Notes: generated by a model from the sequence alone, not told the origin. 64,000 nt of DNA from JAWKXU01 sp964468045 (GCA_964468045.1 CAYXTO010000010.1:1-64000), one strand, 5' to 3'; shown: positions 1 through 8,840, counted from the stretch's first letter. Numbers and translations: made by a program.

Positions 1-376
1 TTCCCGATCTGCCTGTCCCGGAGGAAGGCCTGCACCACATAACCCATATGGTTATGGATGTCAAGATGAGGAACCATACCCCGTGCCATACTCTCGTCAT
101 TCCGTTACTCGTCATCCCAGCGAAAGCTGGGATCGTTGTGAGCAGCACGCAGCCCAGCCGCCTGAGATGCCAGCTTGCCCGAAGGGCAGTTTATCCTGAG
201 CGGCCGGCCTGCCGGCCAGCCGAAGGGCTGGGATGACGAAGGAGCGCGAGGACGAAGAAGGCGCAAACATGCCGCCCGCAATATCCCGCCCCGGCATCTA
301 GAACTTGACCAAACGGTATATTTTCCTGACAACGCCCGGCAAACGAGACGACAAGTCCGAAGCACGGGAGCGGGAG
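1..376. other. Left-edge intergenic region with dispersed repeat
   Basis: I see no credible gene before the dehydrogenase at 377. The stretch holds the palindrome-ended repeat at 110-238, described separately. The open frames crossing it on both strands encode the low-complexity peptides typical of such repeats. The upstream neighbour is outside the window. Confidence 0.6.
110..238. repeat. Dispersed palindrome-ended intergenic repeat (about 129 bp)
   Basis: The ends are exact 12-bp inverted copies: CGTCATCCCAGC at 110-121 and GCTGGGATGACG at 227-238. The interior has further small palindromes built on CGAAGGGC (near 178-187 and 221-228) and CCGGCC/GGCCGG. Translation across the left end reads VIPAKAGI, a well-known signature of dispersed extragenic repeats in proteobacteria including sphingomonads. 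There is no transposase, so if it moves it does so in trans. Confidence 0.7.
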
Positions 377-2704
377 ATGAAGGCGCTGCAGATAGAAACG
401 GGAAGGCGCGTCCTTCTGGCGATTGTCATGGCCCTTATCGCCGCGCTGCTCATTGTGGGCGGCGGCCAGCTTCTGTTCCTGGGCGGCTCCCCCTACTATC
501 TCGTCGCCGGCCTGATGGCGGGCGCGACGGCGTTCCTTTCCTTCCGGGGCGATCGCCGCGCCATCTGGATCTACGGCGCCTTGCTGCTGCTCACGCTGGT
601 CTGGGCGCTCTGGGAAAGCGGCGGGAACATATGGGGCATGCAGGCCCGCCTGTTCGCCCCGCTCGTGCTTGGAATATGGGTCGGCTGGCCGCTCATCCGG
701 CTGGCCGGGCCAAAGAAGCTGGCCATCGCCGCGGCGGTGCTGATCGCCCTGCCGGTTGGGCTGCTGGGTTTCGCAAACCGGACGCATAGCGTGGACGCGG
801 CCGTGCCCCCCTCTTCCGGCTCTTCCGGCCCTTCCGGGGAATGGCATCATTATGGTCAGGACCAGGGCGGCTCCCGCTTTTCCGGCCTGACCCAGATCAA
901 TGCCGCCAACGTCGGCAAGCTGAAGCAGGCCTGGGTCTATCGCACCGGGGTGAACCGGTCCGAGATCGGCTTCGAGGCCACTCCGCTGATGGTCGGCGAC
1001 AGCCTCTATCTCTGCACCTCGAACAACGTCATCATTGCTCTCGACGCCGAGAGCGGGAAGCAGCGCTGGCGCTTCGACCCCAAGGTCGATGCCCCGCCGC
1101 TGGCGGCCTGTCGCGGCGTCGCCTATTTCGAGGTTCCGCAAGGCAACGGACCTTGCGCGCGGCGCATCATCTTCGCGACCACCGATGCGAGACTGATGGC
1201 GGTGGGCGCCGCAGACGGCAGGCCGTGCGAGCAATTCGGCGCCAACGGCACGGTCGACCTCAAGCGGGGCATGGGCGAGATCAAGCGCGGCTATTACTAT
1301 GTCAGCTCAGCTCCCGCGCTGGTTCGCGGCAAGGTGGTGGTCGGCGGCTGGGTGATGGACAACCAGGAGGTGGGCGAGCCTTCCGGGGTGATCCGGGCCT
1401 TCGACGCCACCACCGGCCAGTTCGGCTGGGCCTGGGACATGGACCGGCCGGACGACCCGAACGAGCCGGCGGAGGGACAGAGCTATTCCCGGGGCACCGC
1501 CAATAGCTGGGCGCCGATCAGCGCGGATGAGCAGCTCGGCCTGGTCTATATCCCCACCGGCAATGCGACGCCGGACTATTGGGGCGGGCACCGTTCCCCC
1601 GGCTCCGAACGCTATTCGAGCGCCGTCGTCGCTCTCGACGCCACGACGGGCCGCGCGCGCTGGCATTTCCAGACCGCGCATCATGATATCTGGGATTATG
1701 ACGTCGCTTCCCAGCCCACGCTGGTCGACCTCAAGATCAATGGTGAGACCGTGCCCGCATTGATCCAGGCGACGAAGCGCTCGGAAATCTTCGTGCTGGA
1801 TCGGCGCACCGGCCAGCCGCTCGCCCCGGTCGAGGAGCGCCCGGTTCCGCAGGGCGCCGCCCCGGGGGACTGGACCTCGCGGACCCAGCCCTTTGCGACC
1901 GGCGCCTTGTCGCTCGACGATACGAAGCTGACGGAAGCCCTGATGTGGGGCGCGACTCCGCTCGATCAGCTCTGGTGTCGGATCAAGTTCAGGCAGGCCC
2001 GCTATGACGGGCCGATGACGCCGCCCGGGCTCAAGCCCAGCATCACCTATCCCAGCTATTCCGGCGGGGTGGATTGGGGCAGCGTATCGGTGGACCCCGA
2101 GCGGCAGATCTTCGTGGTCAATTGGATCCGGGTCGCCAACTATACCCGCCTGTTCACGCGCGAAGAGGCGAACAAGCGCGGCATCAGCCCTTCCGCCGAC
2201 GGCCATACCAGCGTCGATGCCCTGCTTCCTCAGGAAGGCACGCCCTTTGCCGCCCATACCGCCGCGTTCCTTTCGCCGCTGGACATCCCCTGCACCCAGC
2301 CGCCCTTCGGGATGATCGGCGCGATCGACCTGAAGACCCGCAAGCTGCTGTGGAAGAAGCCATTCGGCACCACCGCCGACAGCGGGCCGTTCTACATTCG
2401 GTCGCATCTGCCCCTACCCATGGGGATACCGAACATGGGCGGCTCGGTCGTGACGCGGGCCGGCCTGACCTTTATCGGCGCCTCGCAGGAGCGGGTGATC
2501 CGCGCGTTCGACAGCACGACAGGCAAGCAGTTGTGGTCGCATCGATTGCCGAGGAGCGGCCATGCCACGCCGATGACCTATATCAGTCCGAAGAGCGGCC
2601 GCCAGTTCGTAGTGATCGCGGCGGGCGGCAATGCCGCGATGCGTTCGCCCCAGGGCGACTACGTGGTCGCCTTCGCGCTGGACGATCCGGCCAAGGCGAA
2701 ATGA
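377..2704 (+). CDS. Membrane-bound PQQ-dependent dehydrogenase, glucose/quinate/shikimate family
   Basis: This is a quinoprotein dehydrogenase of the Gcd/QuiA type. It oxidises a sugar or polyol in the periplasm with PQQ and passes electrons to ubiquinone. Residues 1-135 form about five hydrophobic helices, the membrane anchor typical of this family. From about residue 150 the protein is a beta-propeller with repeated W-motif blades (GSSWAP-, ALDAxTG- and FDxxTG-type turns). The total of 775 residues fits the family (about 800). I chose the ATG at 377, preceded by GGGAG, over a TTG at 305 whose extension is charged and non-homologous-looking. Glucose, quinate and other substrates cannot be told apart by eye. 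No PQQ biosynthesis genes are in the window. Confidence 0.9.
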   Translation: MKALQIETGRRVLLAIVMALIAALLIVGGGQLLFLGGSPYYLVAGLMAGATAFLSFRGDRRAIWIYGALLLLTLVWALWESGGNIWGMQARLFAPLVLGIWVGWPLIRLAGPKKLAIAAAVLIALPVGLLGFANRTHSVDAAVPPSSGSSGPSGEWHHYGQDQGGSRFSGLTQINAANVGKLKQAWVYRTGVNRSEIGFEATPLMVGDSLYLCTSNNVIIALDAESGKQRWRFDPKVDAPPLAACRGVAYFEVPQGNGPCARRIIFATTDARLMAVGAADGRPCEQFGANGTVDLKRGMGEIKRGYYYVSSAPALVRGKVVVGGWVMDNQEVGEPSGVIRAFDATTGQFGWAWDMDRPDDPNEPAEGQSYSRGTANSWAPISADEQLGLVYIPTGNATPDYWGGHRSPGSERYSSAVVALDATTGRARWHFQTAHHDIWDYDVASQPTLVDLKINGETVPALIQATKRSEIFVLDRRTGQPLAPVEERPVPQGAAPGDWTSRTQPFATGALSLDDTKLTEALMWGATPLDQLWCRIKFRQARYDGPMTPPGLKPSITYPSYSGGVDWGSVSVDPERQIFVVNWIRVANYTRLFTREEANKRGISPSADGHTSVDALLPQEGTPFAAHTAAFLSPLDIPCTQPPFGMIGAIDLKTRKLLWKKPFGTTADSGPFYIRSHLPLPMGIPNMGGSVVTRAGLTFIGASQERVIRAFDSTTGKQLWSHRLPRSGHATPMTYISPKSGRQFVVIAAGGNAAMRSPQGDYVVAFALDDPAKAK

Positions 2705-2722
2705 ACTGACGGGGCGAAAGGA

Positions 2723-2746
2723 GGCGGCCGGATAAACCTCGCCGCC
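2723..2746. terminator. Weak stem-loop between convergent genes
   Basis: GGCGGC (2723-2728) pairs with GCCGCC (2741-2746) across a 12-nt loop, in the 60-bp gap between the stops of the PQQ dehydrogenase and ssb. There is no T-run on either side, so termination is only a guess. Confidence 0.3.
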
Positions 2747-2764
2747 CGATCCTGAACGGATTGC

Positions 2765-3292
2765 TCAGAACGGAATATCGTCGTCCAGATCGTCGCTGAA
2801 GGAACTGCCGCCCGCCGGTGCGCCGCCGCGCGAACCGCCACCGCCCTGGTTCCAGCCCCCGCCGGAACCGCCGCTCGAGCTGCCCCCGGACCCGCCTTCA
2901 TTCCAGCCGCCACCGCCGCCACGCGATCCCCCGCCGCCGGGTGCGCCATCCAGCATGGTCATCACCGCGCCCGGTCCCTGCAGCACCACTTCGGTGGTGT
3001 AGCGGTCATTGCCCGACTGGTCCTGCCATTTGCGGGTGCGCAACTGGCCTTCGATATAGACCTTCGATCCCTTGCGCAGATAGCGCTCGGCCACGCCGAC
3101 CAGGCCTTCGGAAAAGATTGCCACGCTATGCCATTCGGTGCGTTCCTGCCGCTCTCCGGTATTGCGGTCCTTCCAGCTTTCCGAAGTGGCGATCCGCAGA
3201 TTGCAGACCTTTCCGCCATTCTGGAACGAACGGACTTCCGGGTCCGCGCCCAGATTGCCGACCAGAATGACCTTGTTAACGCTGCCTGCCAT
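2765..3292 (-). CDS. ssb: Single-stranded DNA-binding protein
   Basis: Binds single-stranded DNA as a homotetramer during replication, recombination and repair. The 175-residue protein starts MAGSVNKVILVGNLG. Residues 4-112 form the OB fold (RIATSE, WHSV and EGQLRTRKW segments are recognisable). A Gly/Ser/Trp-rich flexible linker follows, and the protein ends in the acidic tip DDDIPF that recruits partner proteins. The longer frame upstream (to 3376) adds a non-conserved extension, so the ATG at 3292 is preferred. Upstream lie the two hairpins that separate it from feoB. Confidence 0.97.
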   Translation of the reverse strand: MAGSVNKVILVGNLGADPEVRSFQNGGKVCNLRIATSESWKDRNTGERQERTEWHSVAIFSEGLVGVAERYLRKGSKVYIEGQLRTRKWQDQSGNDRYTTEVVLQGPGAVMTMLDGAPGGGGSRGGGGGWNEGGSGGSSSGGSGGGWNQGGGGSRGGAPAGGSSFSDDLDDDIPF

Positions 3293-3380
3293 GAAATCGC
3301 TTTCCCGTTCTGCTTGCGCCGCACCTAGCCAATCGATCCCGCCTGTTCCAGTTCCGGAAAGCGATTTCCTGTGCATTGTC

Positions 3381-3401
3381 GCGTTTCGCTTCGCGAAACG
3401 C
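3381..3401. other. Stem-loop GCGTTTCG/CGAAACGC
   Basis: A perfect 8-bp stem (3381-3388 with 3394-3401) closes a 5-nt loop. It lies between the feoB stop and the ssb start, next to the larger inverted repeat at 3417-3478. It could be part of the feoB 3' end or the ssb leader. There is no T-run. Confidence 0.45.
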
Positions 3402-3416
3402 TTGCGGCCGCACCGG

Positions 3417-3478
3417 CCCGCTCCCCCATCCGGCCACCCAAGCCATTATCCTGATGGGTGGCCGGATGGGGGAGCGGG
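3417..3478. repeat. Perfect 24-bp inverted repeat, 14-nt loop
   Basis: Positions 3417-3440 are exactly reverse-complementary to 3455-3478, giving a very stable hairpin with either strand transcribed. It sits 67 bp downstream of the feoB stop and about 125 bp upstream of the ssb start. It most likely ends feoAB transcripts or blocks read-through into ssb, but it lacks the T-run of a classical terminator. It could also be a repetitive extragenic palindrome. Confidence 0.7.
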
Positions 3479-3544
3479 CTGGAACCGTATCCGGCGGCAT
3501 CACTTTCGAGCCTGGCGACGCCTGCGGACCAAGCCGGAAAAAAA

Positions 3545-5398
3545 TCACAAACCGAGCGCCAGCGCGCTCCAATAGGTGATTCCCGCGAAGATGTAGGCCA
3601 GCGCGAACAGGTAGAGCAACATAACCATGGGCCATTTCCACCCGTTTGTTTCGCGCCGGGTGACGGCAATGGTGGAAAGGCATTGCGGCGCGAAGACGAA
3701 CCAGGCGAGGAAGGCCAGCGCCATCGGCAGAGTCCACCGCTCCGGCAACTTCGTCTCCAGCGCGGCCGCGGTGGCGTCCTCGTCATCCGAATCGACGGCA
3801 TATGTGGTCGCCAGGGCGGAAACGGCCACTTCCCGCGCCGCCATCGCCGGGATCACCGCCAGCGCCATCTCGTGGTTGAAGCCGATCGGCTTTACCAGCA
3901 CGGCCACGCCGCTCGCGATCCGGCCGGCCACCGAAACCTCCAGTTGGCTCTCGCCCGGATCGGCCTTGGGATAGCTCAGCAGCAGCCAGAGGCCGATGGT
4001 GACGTAGAAGATGATCGTCCCCGCCCGGCGCAGGAACACCCAGGCGCGCTGCCACAACCCGATCAGCAGGTCCCCCAGGCGGGGTAACTGGTATTTGGGC
4101 AGTTCCATGATGAAGCCCGAAGCCGCCCCTTTCGTCACCGAGCGGCGCAGCACCAGCGCGGCAAGCATCGCCCCGACGATGCCCGCGACATACAGCGCGA
4201 ACAGCACCAGCCCCTGCAGGCCGATGCCCCCGCCCACCGTGCGGGCGGGAATGAACGCGCCGATGATCACCGTATAGACCGGCAGCCGCGCGGAGCAGGT
4301 CATCAGCGGGGCGATCAGGATAGTGGTCAGCCGATCCTTCGGATCGGCGATGCTGCGCGTGGCCATGATCCCGGGGATGGCACAGGCGAAGCTGGACAGC
4401 AGCGGAATGAAGCTCCGGCCCGAGAGGCCCACATAGGCCATCAGCCGGTCCATGATGAAGGCCGCGCGCGCCATGTATCCGGTGGCTTCCATCACCAGGA
4501 TGAAGAAGAACAGGATGACGATCTGCGGGAGGAACACCACCACGGAGCCCACGCCCGACAGCACGCCCTCGGTCAGCGCATCGCGCAGGAAGCTCTCGGG
4601 CAGGTGCTGCTTGACCAGATCGATCAGCGCCGCCGTGACGTTTTCCAGCATGCCGATCATCGGATCGGCCCAGGCGAACACCGCCTGGAAGATGACGAAC
4701 AGCAGCGCGAACAGGATCGGCGGGCCGAGCCACGGATGCAGCAGCACCCTGTCCAGCCGCGCATGCAGCCGATGCTGGCCGGATTCCGAAAGGATCGCAC
4801 CCTTTGCGATATTGCGGGCGGCAAGCCGCCTTTCCGGCAGAGTAATATGCGGGCGGGGATGATCCGCCGGATCGCGTTCCGCCCGCGCTTCCGCCGTGGC
4901 GATCGCCTGCACCAGCTCATCGAGCCCGCGCCGCCGCACCGCGATGGTGGGGATCACCGGCACGCCCAGCACCTGCTGGAGCGCCGCCGGATCGAGCACC
5001 AGCCCGTCCCTTTCGGCGAGGTCGACCATGTTCAGCGCAACCACTGTGGGGCGGCCCAGCTCGATGATCTCCTGCGCGAAGACGAGATGCTGCTCTATGT
5101 TCGAGGCGTCGAGCACGACCACCAGCACTTCGGGCTGCGCCTCGCCGGGGAATTCCCCGAAGATCACCTTGCGGGTCACTTCCTCATCAGGGCTGGTCGT
5201 GTCGAAGCCGTAGCTGCCCGGCAGGTCGATCAGGTCCACCGGCTCGCCCGAGGGCAGGACGAAGCGCCCGGCCTTCCGCTCTACAGTGACGCCGGGATAA
5301 TTGGCGATCTTCTGCCGCGCGCCGGTGAGTGCGTTGAACAGCGCGCTCTTGCCCGCATTGGGGTTGCCAACCAGCGCGGCGGTGCGTTTCCGGCTCAT
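3545..5398 (-). CDS. feoB: Ferrous iron transporter B
   Basis: Inner-membrane Fe(II) importer with an N-terminal G-protein domain. G1 is GNPNAGKS at residues 11-18. G3 is DLPGSYGF, about residues 58-65, and the G4-like NMVD follows. After about residue 230 come the helices of two Gate domains, with clear hydrophobic segments such as VLSGVGSVVVFLPQIVILFF. At 617 residues it is on the short side (E. coli 773) but complete for an alphaproteobacterial type. feoA lies directly upstream with a 1-bp gap, so the two form an operon behind the Fur-like site at 5659-5684. Confidence 0.95.
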   Translation of the reverse strand: MSRKRTAALVGNPNAGKSALFNALTGARQKIANYPGVTVERKAGRFVLPSGEPVDLIDLPGSYGFDTTSPDEEVTRKVIFGEFPGEAQPEVLVVVLDASNIEQHLVFAQEIIELGRPTVVALNMVDLAERDGLVLDPAALQQVLGVPVIPTIAVRRRGLDELVQAIATAEARAERDPADHPRPHITLPERRLAARNIAKGAILSESGQHRLHARLDRVLLHPWLGPPILFALLFVIFQAVFAWADPMIGMLENVTAALIDLVKQHLPESFLRDALTEGVLSGVGSVVVFLPQIVILFFFILVMEATGYMARAAFIMDRLMAYVGLSGRSFIPLLSSFACAIPGIMATRSIADPKDRLTTILIAPLMTCSARLPVYTVIIGAFIPARTVGGGIGLQGLVLFALYVAGIVGAMLAALVLRRSVTKGAASGFIMELPKYQLPRLGDLLIGLWQRAWVFLRRAGTIIFYVTIGLWLLLSYPKADPGESQLEVSVAGRIASGVAVLVKPIGFNHEMALAVIPAMAAREVAVSALATTYAVDSDDEDATAAALETKLPERWTLPMALAFLAWFVFAPQCLSTIAVTRRETNGWKWPMVMLLYLFALAYIFAGITYWSALALGL

Positions 5399-5399
5399 C

Positions 5400-5639
5400 T
5401 CAGGCGGCCTCCACGCTCATCGCGCGGGCATGGGCCCGGCGCAGCGCCACCGTCATCCGGCCCACGCTGATCGCGATCGGATCACGCCCGAAGAATACGC
5501 CGCGATATTCGATCTCCACTTCCGCGCCCGAATCGATGCCTAGCGCACGCAGCCGCTGCCCTTCCTCAGGCGCCAGCAAGCTCCAGTCAACGCCAGTGAT
5601 CGTTGCGCGCTTGCCGATCGGAAGTTCATCGAGAGTCAT
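5400..5639 (-). CDS. feoA: Ferrous iron transport protein A
   Basis: A 79-residue SH3-like cytoplasmic partner of FeoB. It starts MTLDELPIGKRATITGV and ends with the strand IAISVGRMTVALRR; the LRALGIDSGAEVEIEYRG core fits the FeoA fold. It is the first gene of feoAB, and the iron-type palindromes at 5659-5684 lie 20-45 bp upstream of the ATG. Confidence 0.93.
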   Translation of the reverse strand: MTLDELPIGKRATITGVDWSLLAPEEGQRLRALGIDSGAEVEIEYRGVFFGRDPIAISVGRMTVALRRAHARAMSVEAA

Positions 5640-5658
5640 GAATCGGCGCTGCCAGATA

Positions 5659-5684
5659 TGCGAAAATATTGCAACTTGTTCGCA
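5659..5684. promoter_or_regulatory. Candidate Fur-family operator for feoAB
   Basis: Two overlapping 15-mers share TTGCA: TGCGAAAATATTGCA (5659-5673) and TGCAACTTGTTCGCA (5670-5684). The whole is framed by ATGCGAA/TTCGCAT arms. This resembles alphaproteobacterial Fur/Mur boxes built from TGCRAA/TTYGCA halves. The position just upstream of feoA and the iron-import function support it. The assignment to Fur is inferred. Confidence 0.6.
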
Positions 5685-5704
5685 TTATAGGTCGAGGGAG
5701 GGTC

Positions 5705-6373
5705 CTATTGGCGCGCGGGATAGCGCAGCCGCCCGAGAAAGCGGGTGACGCTGAAATGCTCCGAATTCCTGGGGAAGAGCTGCCCCTTCGCCTTTTCAAA
5801 CCGGATGATGCCTGCAATCCGGCGATCGAGAAACGCCTGCGTTTCGGCCTTTCCGGCGCTGTCGTCATTCGCGAAGAAGGCCAGGGTGGCGGCATAGACC
5901 CCGGCCAGGATGGCCCGCTTGCTGTAATGATTGAGATCGGTGGCCGTATCCCCGGCCAGGCGCCACATCGCATCCGCGCTGTTCCAGCCGAGCTTGAGCG
6001 CGGTACCCGCATTGTTCGGGAGAGCCATGATCGCAAGCGCGCGCTTCAACGCTTCCTCGCGTCCCGCGACATGGCCCAGCCGGAACCGGATCAGCGTTCG
6101 TATCCTCTCGCGCACCGGGATCGCCGCCAGTTGTTCCGCCGTGAAGGCCTGTTCCATCGCGCTGTCCACGCTGCCGATCCAGGCTGCGATCATGTCCATC
6201 GCGCCATCCGGAAAAGCCAGGCGGGCAACGGCCTCGTTCACCCCCGCCGCCCTGGCGGCGCTGTCGACGGCCGCCATGCTCCATCCGTCGAATACCGCGG
6301 CATCGGCGATGGCGGGCGCGAGCAGGGCCCTGATCTCTTCCAGGGTGGCGTCGTCGGTGGCTGCGGTCGTCAT
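5705..6373 (-). CDS. COQ9 family protein
   Basis: A 222-residue TetR-fold-like protein of the COQ9 family. Members bind lipids and assist the ubiquinone biosynthesis enzyme COQ7/UbiF-type hydroxylase. The C-terminal family core is recognisable in the block WNSADAMWRLAGDTATDLNHYSKR, given here only as a landmark near residue 140. The ATG at 6373 is used; the longer frame upstream runs through the ankyrin gene. The start follows the ankyrin gene's stop by one base, so the two are probably cotranscribed. The link to quinone synthesis rests on the family, not on neighbours. Confidence 0.85.
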   Translation of the reverse strand: MTTAATDDATLEEIRALLAPAIADAAVFDGWSMAAVDSAARAAGVNEAVARLAFPDGAMDMIAAWIGSVDSAMEQAFTAEQLAAIPVRERIRTLIRFRLGHVAGREEALKRALAIMALPNNAGTALKLGWNSADAMWRLAGDTATDLNHYSKRAILAGVYAATLAFFANDDSAGKAETQAFLDRRIAGIIRFEKAKGQLFPRNSEHFSVTRFLGRLRYPARQ

Positions 6374-6374
6374 G

Positions 6375-6995
6375 TCAGAACGAAGGCCCGTAAACCTTCT
6401 GGTTTTCCTGCTGTTGCTTGGGCTTGGCGCTGTTGCGGATCTCCGCCAGCGCGGCGCTGCCGCTGCCATCCAGGGATGCATAGTCCCGTGCCGAACGGCC
6501 CGAATTGTCGGCCCGATCCGGGTTGGCGCCCGCTTTCAGCAGGATGCGGATCATAGGTATATCCCGGCGATGCACCGCCGCGATCAGCGGAGTTTCCCCG
6601 GTCTGGCTCGCCTGGTCGACCCGCGCACCGGCGGAGATCAGCGCGTCCACCCCTTCCACGAAGCCGAGGCTGGCGGCAAGCGCGATCGGGGTGATCCCCT
6701 TCTTGTTCGAGATGTTCGGATCGGCACCCTTCTGGGCAAGGAAGCGAATCCATGCCACGTCGCGCCGCTGGGTCACGATATGCAGGGCCGTATCCCCGGT
6801 AACGAGGTCGCGGGTGTTGATGATCGTCGTGCCCGGCTCGTTCAGATATTCGGTCACGACGAAGCCGTCCTTCTTCTTCACCGCTTCCAGGAACTTGTAG
6901 CTGTCCGAAAACTGCGCACGCGCCGGACCGGCCAGCAAGACAGCGCACGCCAAGGCCGCCAGAACCACCTTTGCCCAGCTATGAACCCTGCTCAA
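6375..6995 (-). CDS. Exported ankyrin-repeat protein
   Basis: About 206 residues with an N-terminal signal sequence (a hydrophobic run ending in LLAGPARA, then QFSDSYKF), followed by four or so ankyrin repeats. The repeats show DTALHIVTQRR, GITPIALAASLG, GETPLIAAVHRRD and GRSARDYASLDG helix-turn-helix units. It is probably periplasmic; the partner is unknown. I prefer the TTG at 6995, which has GGAG/AAGG upstream. A TTG at 7022 would add nine residues without a ribosome site. It is cotranscribed with the COQ9-like gene and divergent from the SCO gene. Confidence 0.8.
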   Translation of the reverse strand: MSRVHSWAKVVLAALACAVLLAGPARAQFSDSYKFLEAVKKKDGFVVTEYLNEPGTTIINTRDLVTGDTALHIVTQRRDVAWIRFLAQKGADPNISNKKGITPIALAASLGFVEGVDALISAGARVDQASQTGETPLIAAVHRRDIPMIRILLKAGANPDRADNSGRSARDYASLDGSGSAALAEIRNSAKPKQQQENQKVYGPSF

Positions 6996-7065
6996 CCCCG
7001 CCTTCTCCCGCTCAAAGATCAAAAAGATGATGACTCGTCCCTTGCTGTATACGGGTTAGCAGAGC

Positions 7066-7674
7066 ATGAACCAATCCACCATGAAGAAGCTCCTTGCCGC
7101 CCTGGCCGCCCTGCCCCTTGTATTGTCCGCCGCTGCCTGCGGCTCGAACAAGGCGGCCCAGGACCCGCCGCTGGCCGGCGCCGCCATCAAGGGCGATTTC
7201 ACCCTGCTCGACAAGAACGGCAAGCCGGTGAGCTGGAAGGATTTCGACGGCCGTTATCGCATCGTCTATTTCGGCTACGCCTATTGCCCGGATGTCTGCC
7301 CGCTCGATGTGCAGAGCATGGTGAAAGGGCTGGCGCTGTTCGCCAGGGACAAGCCCGAGCTGGCGAGCCAGATCCAGCCGATCTTCATCACCATCGATCC
7401 GGAACGCGATACTCCCTCGGTGGTCGGAGAATTCACCAGCGCCTTTTCCGACAGGCTGATCGGCCTGACCGGCACGCCGGAACAGATCAGGCACGCGGCC
7501 AAGGGCTTCGCCGCCTATTATGCCAGGGGCGAGACCAACCCCGGCGGCGGCTATCTGATGGACCACAGCCGCGCCGCCTATCTGATGGGCCGCAAGGGGG
7601 AGCCGATCGCGCTGCTGCCGGTCGAGAAGGATCCGCAGGCGGTCGCCGCGGAGCTGGAAAAATGGGTGAGCTGA
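7066..7674 (+). CDS. SCO1/SenC family copper chaperone
   Basis: A thioredoxin-fold protein that delivers copper to cytochrome c oxidase CuA. It is 202 residues, with an export signal ending near Cys25 (SAAAC, an imperfect lipobox). The metal-binding YCPDVCP (Cys74, Cys78) and the conserved His167 in MDHSRAAYL are intact, so it should bind copper. The stop overlaps the start of the next gene by 13 bp. No oxidase genes are nearby. Confidence 0.93.
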   Translation: MNQSTMKKLLAALAALPLVLSAAACGSNKAAQDPPLAGAAIKGDFTLLDKNGKPVSWKDFDGRYRIVYFGYAYCPDVCPLDVQSMVKGLALFARDKPELASQIQPIFITIDPERDTPSVVGEFTSAFSDRLIGLTGTPEQIRHAAKGFAAYYARGETNPGGGYLMDHSRAAYLMGRKGEPIALLPVEKDPQAVAAELEKWVS

Positions 7675-8114
7675 GGGAACGGTTCTGGGAATTCCCGCTG
7701 GCGGATCTCACCCGCGCGGAATGGGAAGCCTTGTGCGACGGTTGCGGGCAATGCTGCCTGCACAAGCTCGAGGATGCGGACACCGGGGAAATATTGCACA
7801 CCAACGTCGCGTGCCGGCTGCTCGACACCACCACCGCCCGCTGCAAGGATTATCGCCACCGCAAGGCCTTCGTGCCCGATTGCCTGCGCCTGACCGCGCG
7901 GAATATCGCCGATATCGCCTGGCTTCCCCGCACCTGCGCCTACCGGCTGCGGGCCCGGGGCGAGCCGCTGCCCCGCTGGCATTATCTCCTCACCGGCGAT
8001 CGGGAGGACGTGCGCCGCGCCGGATCCTCGATCATCGGCCGCGTGGTGAGCGAAGTCCATGCCGGGCCGCTCGAGCACCATATCGTCGAAGTCACCGACG
8101 GCACGGTGGCCTGA
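7662..8114 (+). CDS. YcgN family cysteine-cluster protein
   Basis: A 150-residue protein of the UPF0260/YcgN family, which has a putative Fe-S or zinc cluster (CxxCxxCC family). Cysteines are seen at 25, 28, 31, 32, 51, 61 and 74 (CDGCGQCC, ACRLL, RCKDY, PDCLRL). Molecular function is not established for the family. The ATG at 7662 lies inside the 3' end of the SCO gene (13-bp overlap), indicating translational coupling; YgjP-type peptidase follows after 3 bp. Confidence 0.9.
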   Translation: MGELRERFWEFPLADLTRAEWEALCDGCGQCCLHKLEDADTGEILHTNVACRLLDTTTARCKDYRHRKAFVPDCLRLTARNIADIAWLPRTCAYRLRARGEPLPRWHYLLTGDREDVRRAGSSIIGRVVSEVHAGPLEHHIVEVTDGTVA

Positions 8115-8117
8115 TCG

Positions 8118-8840
8118 ATGATCGACTGGCTCCGCCGCGAGCGCACGCCCCCCAAGCTGTGGCTGGGGGATATCGAATTGCCGCTGGCGATTCGCCGGCA
8201 TCCCCGCGCCACGCGGATGACTTTGCGGCTCGCCCCGGACGGCAGCGAGGCGCGCGTGACCCTGCCGCGCTGGGGCCGCACGGCCGAGGCCGTCGATTTC
8301 GCGATCTCCCGGTGCGACTGGCTGGCCGAGCAGCTGGCCAGGATCCCGCGCCGGGTTGCTCCGCAAGCGGGCGGGACCCTGGCCTATCGCGGCCGGTCGC
8401 TGGCGATCGAATGGGCCGAGCCCCTGCCCCGCCGCCCCCGCCTGGATGGCGAGCGCCTGCTGGTCGGCGGCCCGGAAAGCGGGCTGGCCCCGCGCCTGCA
8501 GCGCTGGCTCGAAGGCGAAGCGCGGCGCCTGGTGGAAGGTGATCTGGCCGATTACTGCCTGCACGCCGGGCAGCCGGTGCCGCCCCTGCGCCTTTCCCGC
8601 GCGCAGCGGCGCTGGGGCAGCTGCGCATCGGAAGGCACCATCCGTATCAACTGGCGGCTGATCCAGGCCCCCGATCACGTCCGCCGTTCGGTGGTGGCGC
8701 ATGAAGTGGCGCATCTGGTCCATTTCGACCACTCCCCCGCGTTCCATGCCTTGCTCGACACCATCTTCGAGGGCGACATCGCGCAGGCCAATGCCTGGCT
8801 GCGGCGGCACGGGCGCGGTCTCTATTCCAGTTTCGGCTGA
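8118..8840 (+). CDS. SprT/YgjP-type M48-like metallopeptidase (DUF45)
   Basis: A 240-residue protein. The N-terminal half has the beta-rich DUF45 region (RRHPRATRMTLRLAP near residue 27). The C-terminal half has the zinc motif HEVAH (His195, Glu196, His199) plus the downstream His205 in HFDHSPAF and the conserved RWGSC near 166. The family includes YgjP and Wss1/SprT-like zincins, and some members have been linked to nucleotide hydrolysis. The substrate is unknown. It is cotranscribed with the preceding YcgN-family gene. Confidence 0.88.
   Translation: MIDWLRRERTPPKLWLGDIELPLAIRRHPRATRMTLRLAPDGSEARVTLPRWGRTAEAVDFAISRCDWLAEQLARIPRRVAPQAGGTLAYRGRSLAIEWAEPLPRRPRLDGERLLVGGPESGLAPRLQRWLEGEARRLVEGDLADYCLHAGQPVPPLRLSRAQRRWGSCASEGTIRINWRLIQAPDHVRRSVVAHEVAHLVHFDHSPAFHALLDTIFEGDIAQANAWLRRHGRGLYSSFG

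Noticed and set aside
305..376. Earlier TTG start for the PQQ dehydrogenase
   Set aside because: The extension is strongly charged, precedes the first membrane helix and lacks a ribosome site; the ATG at 377 has one.
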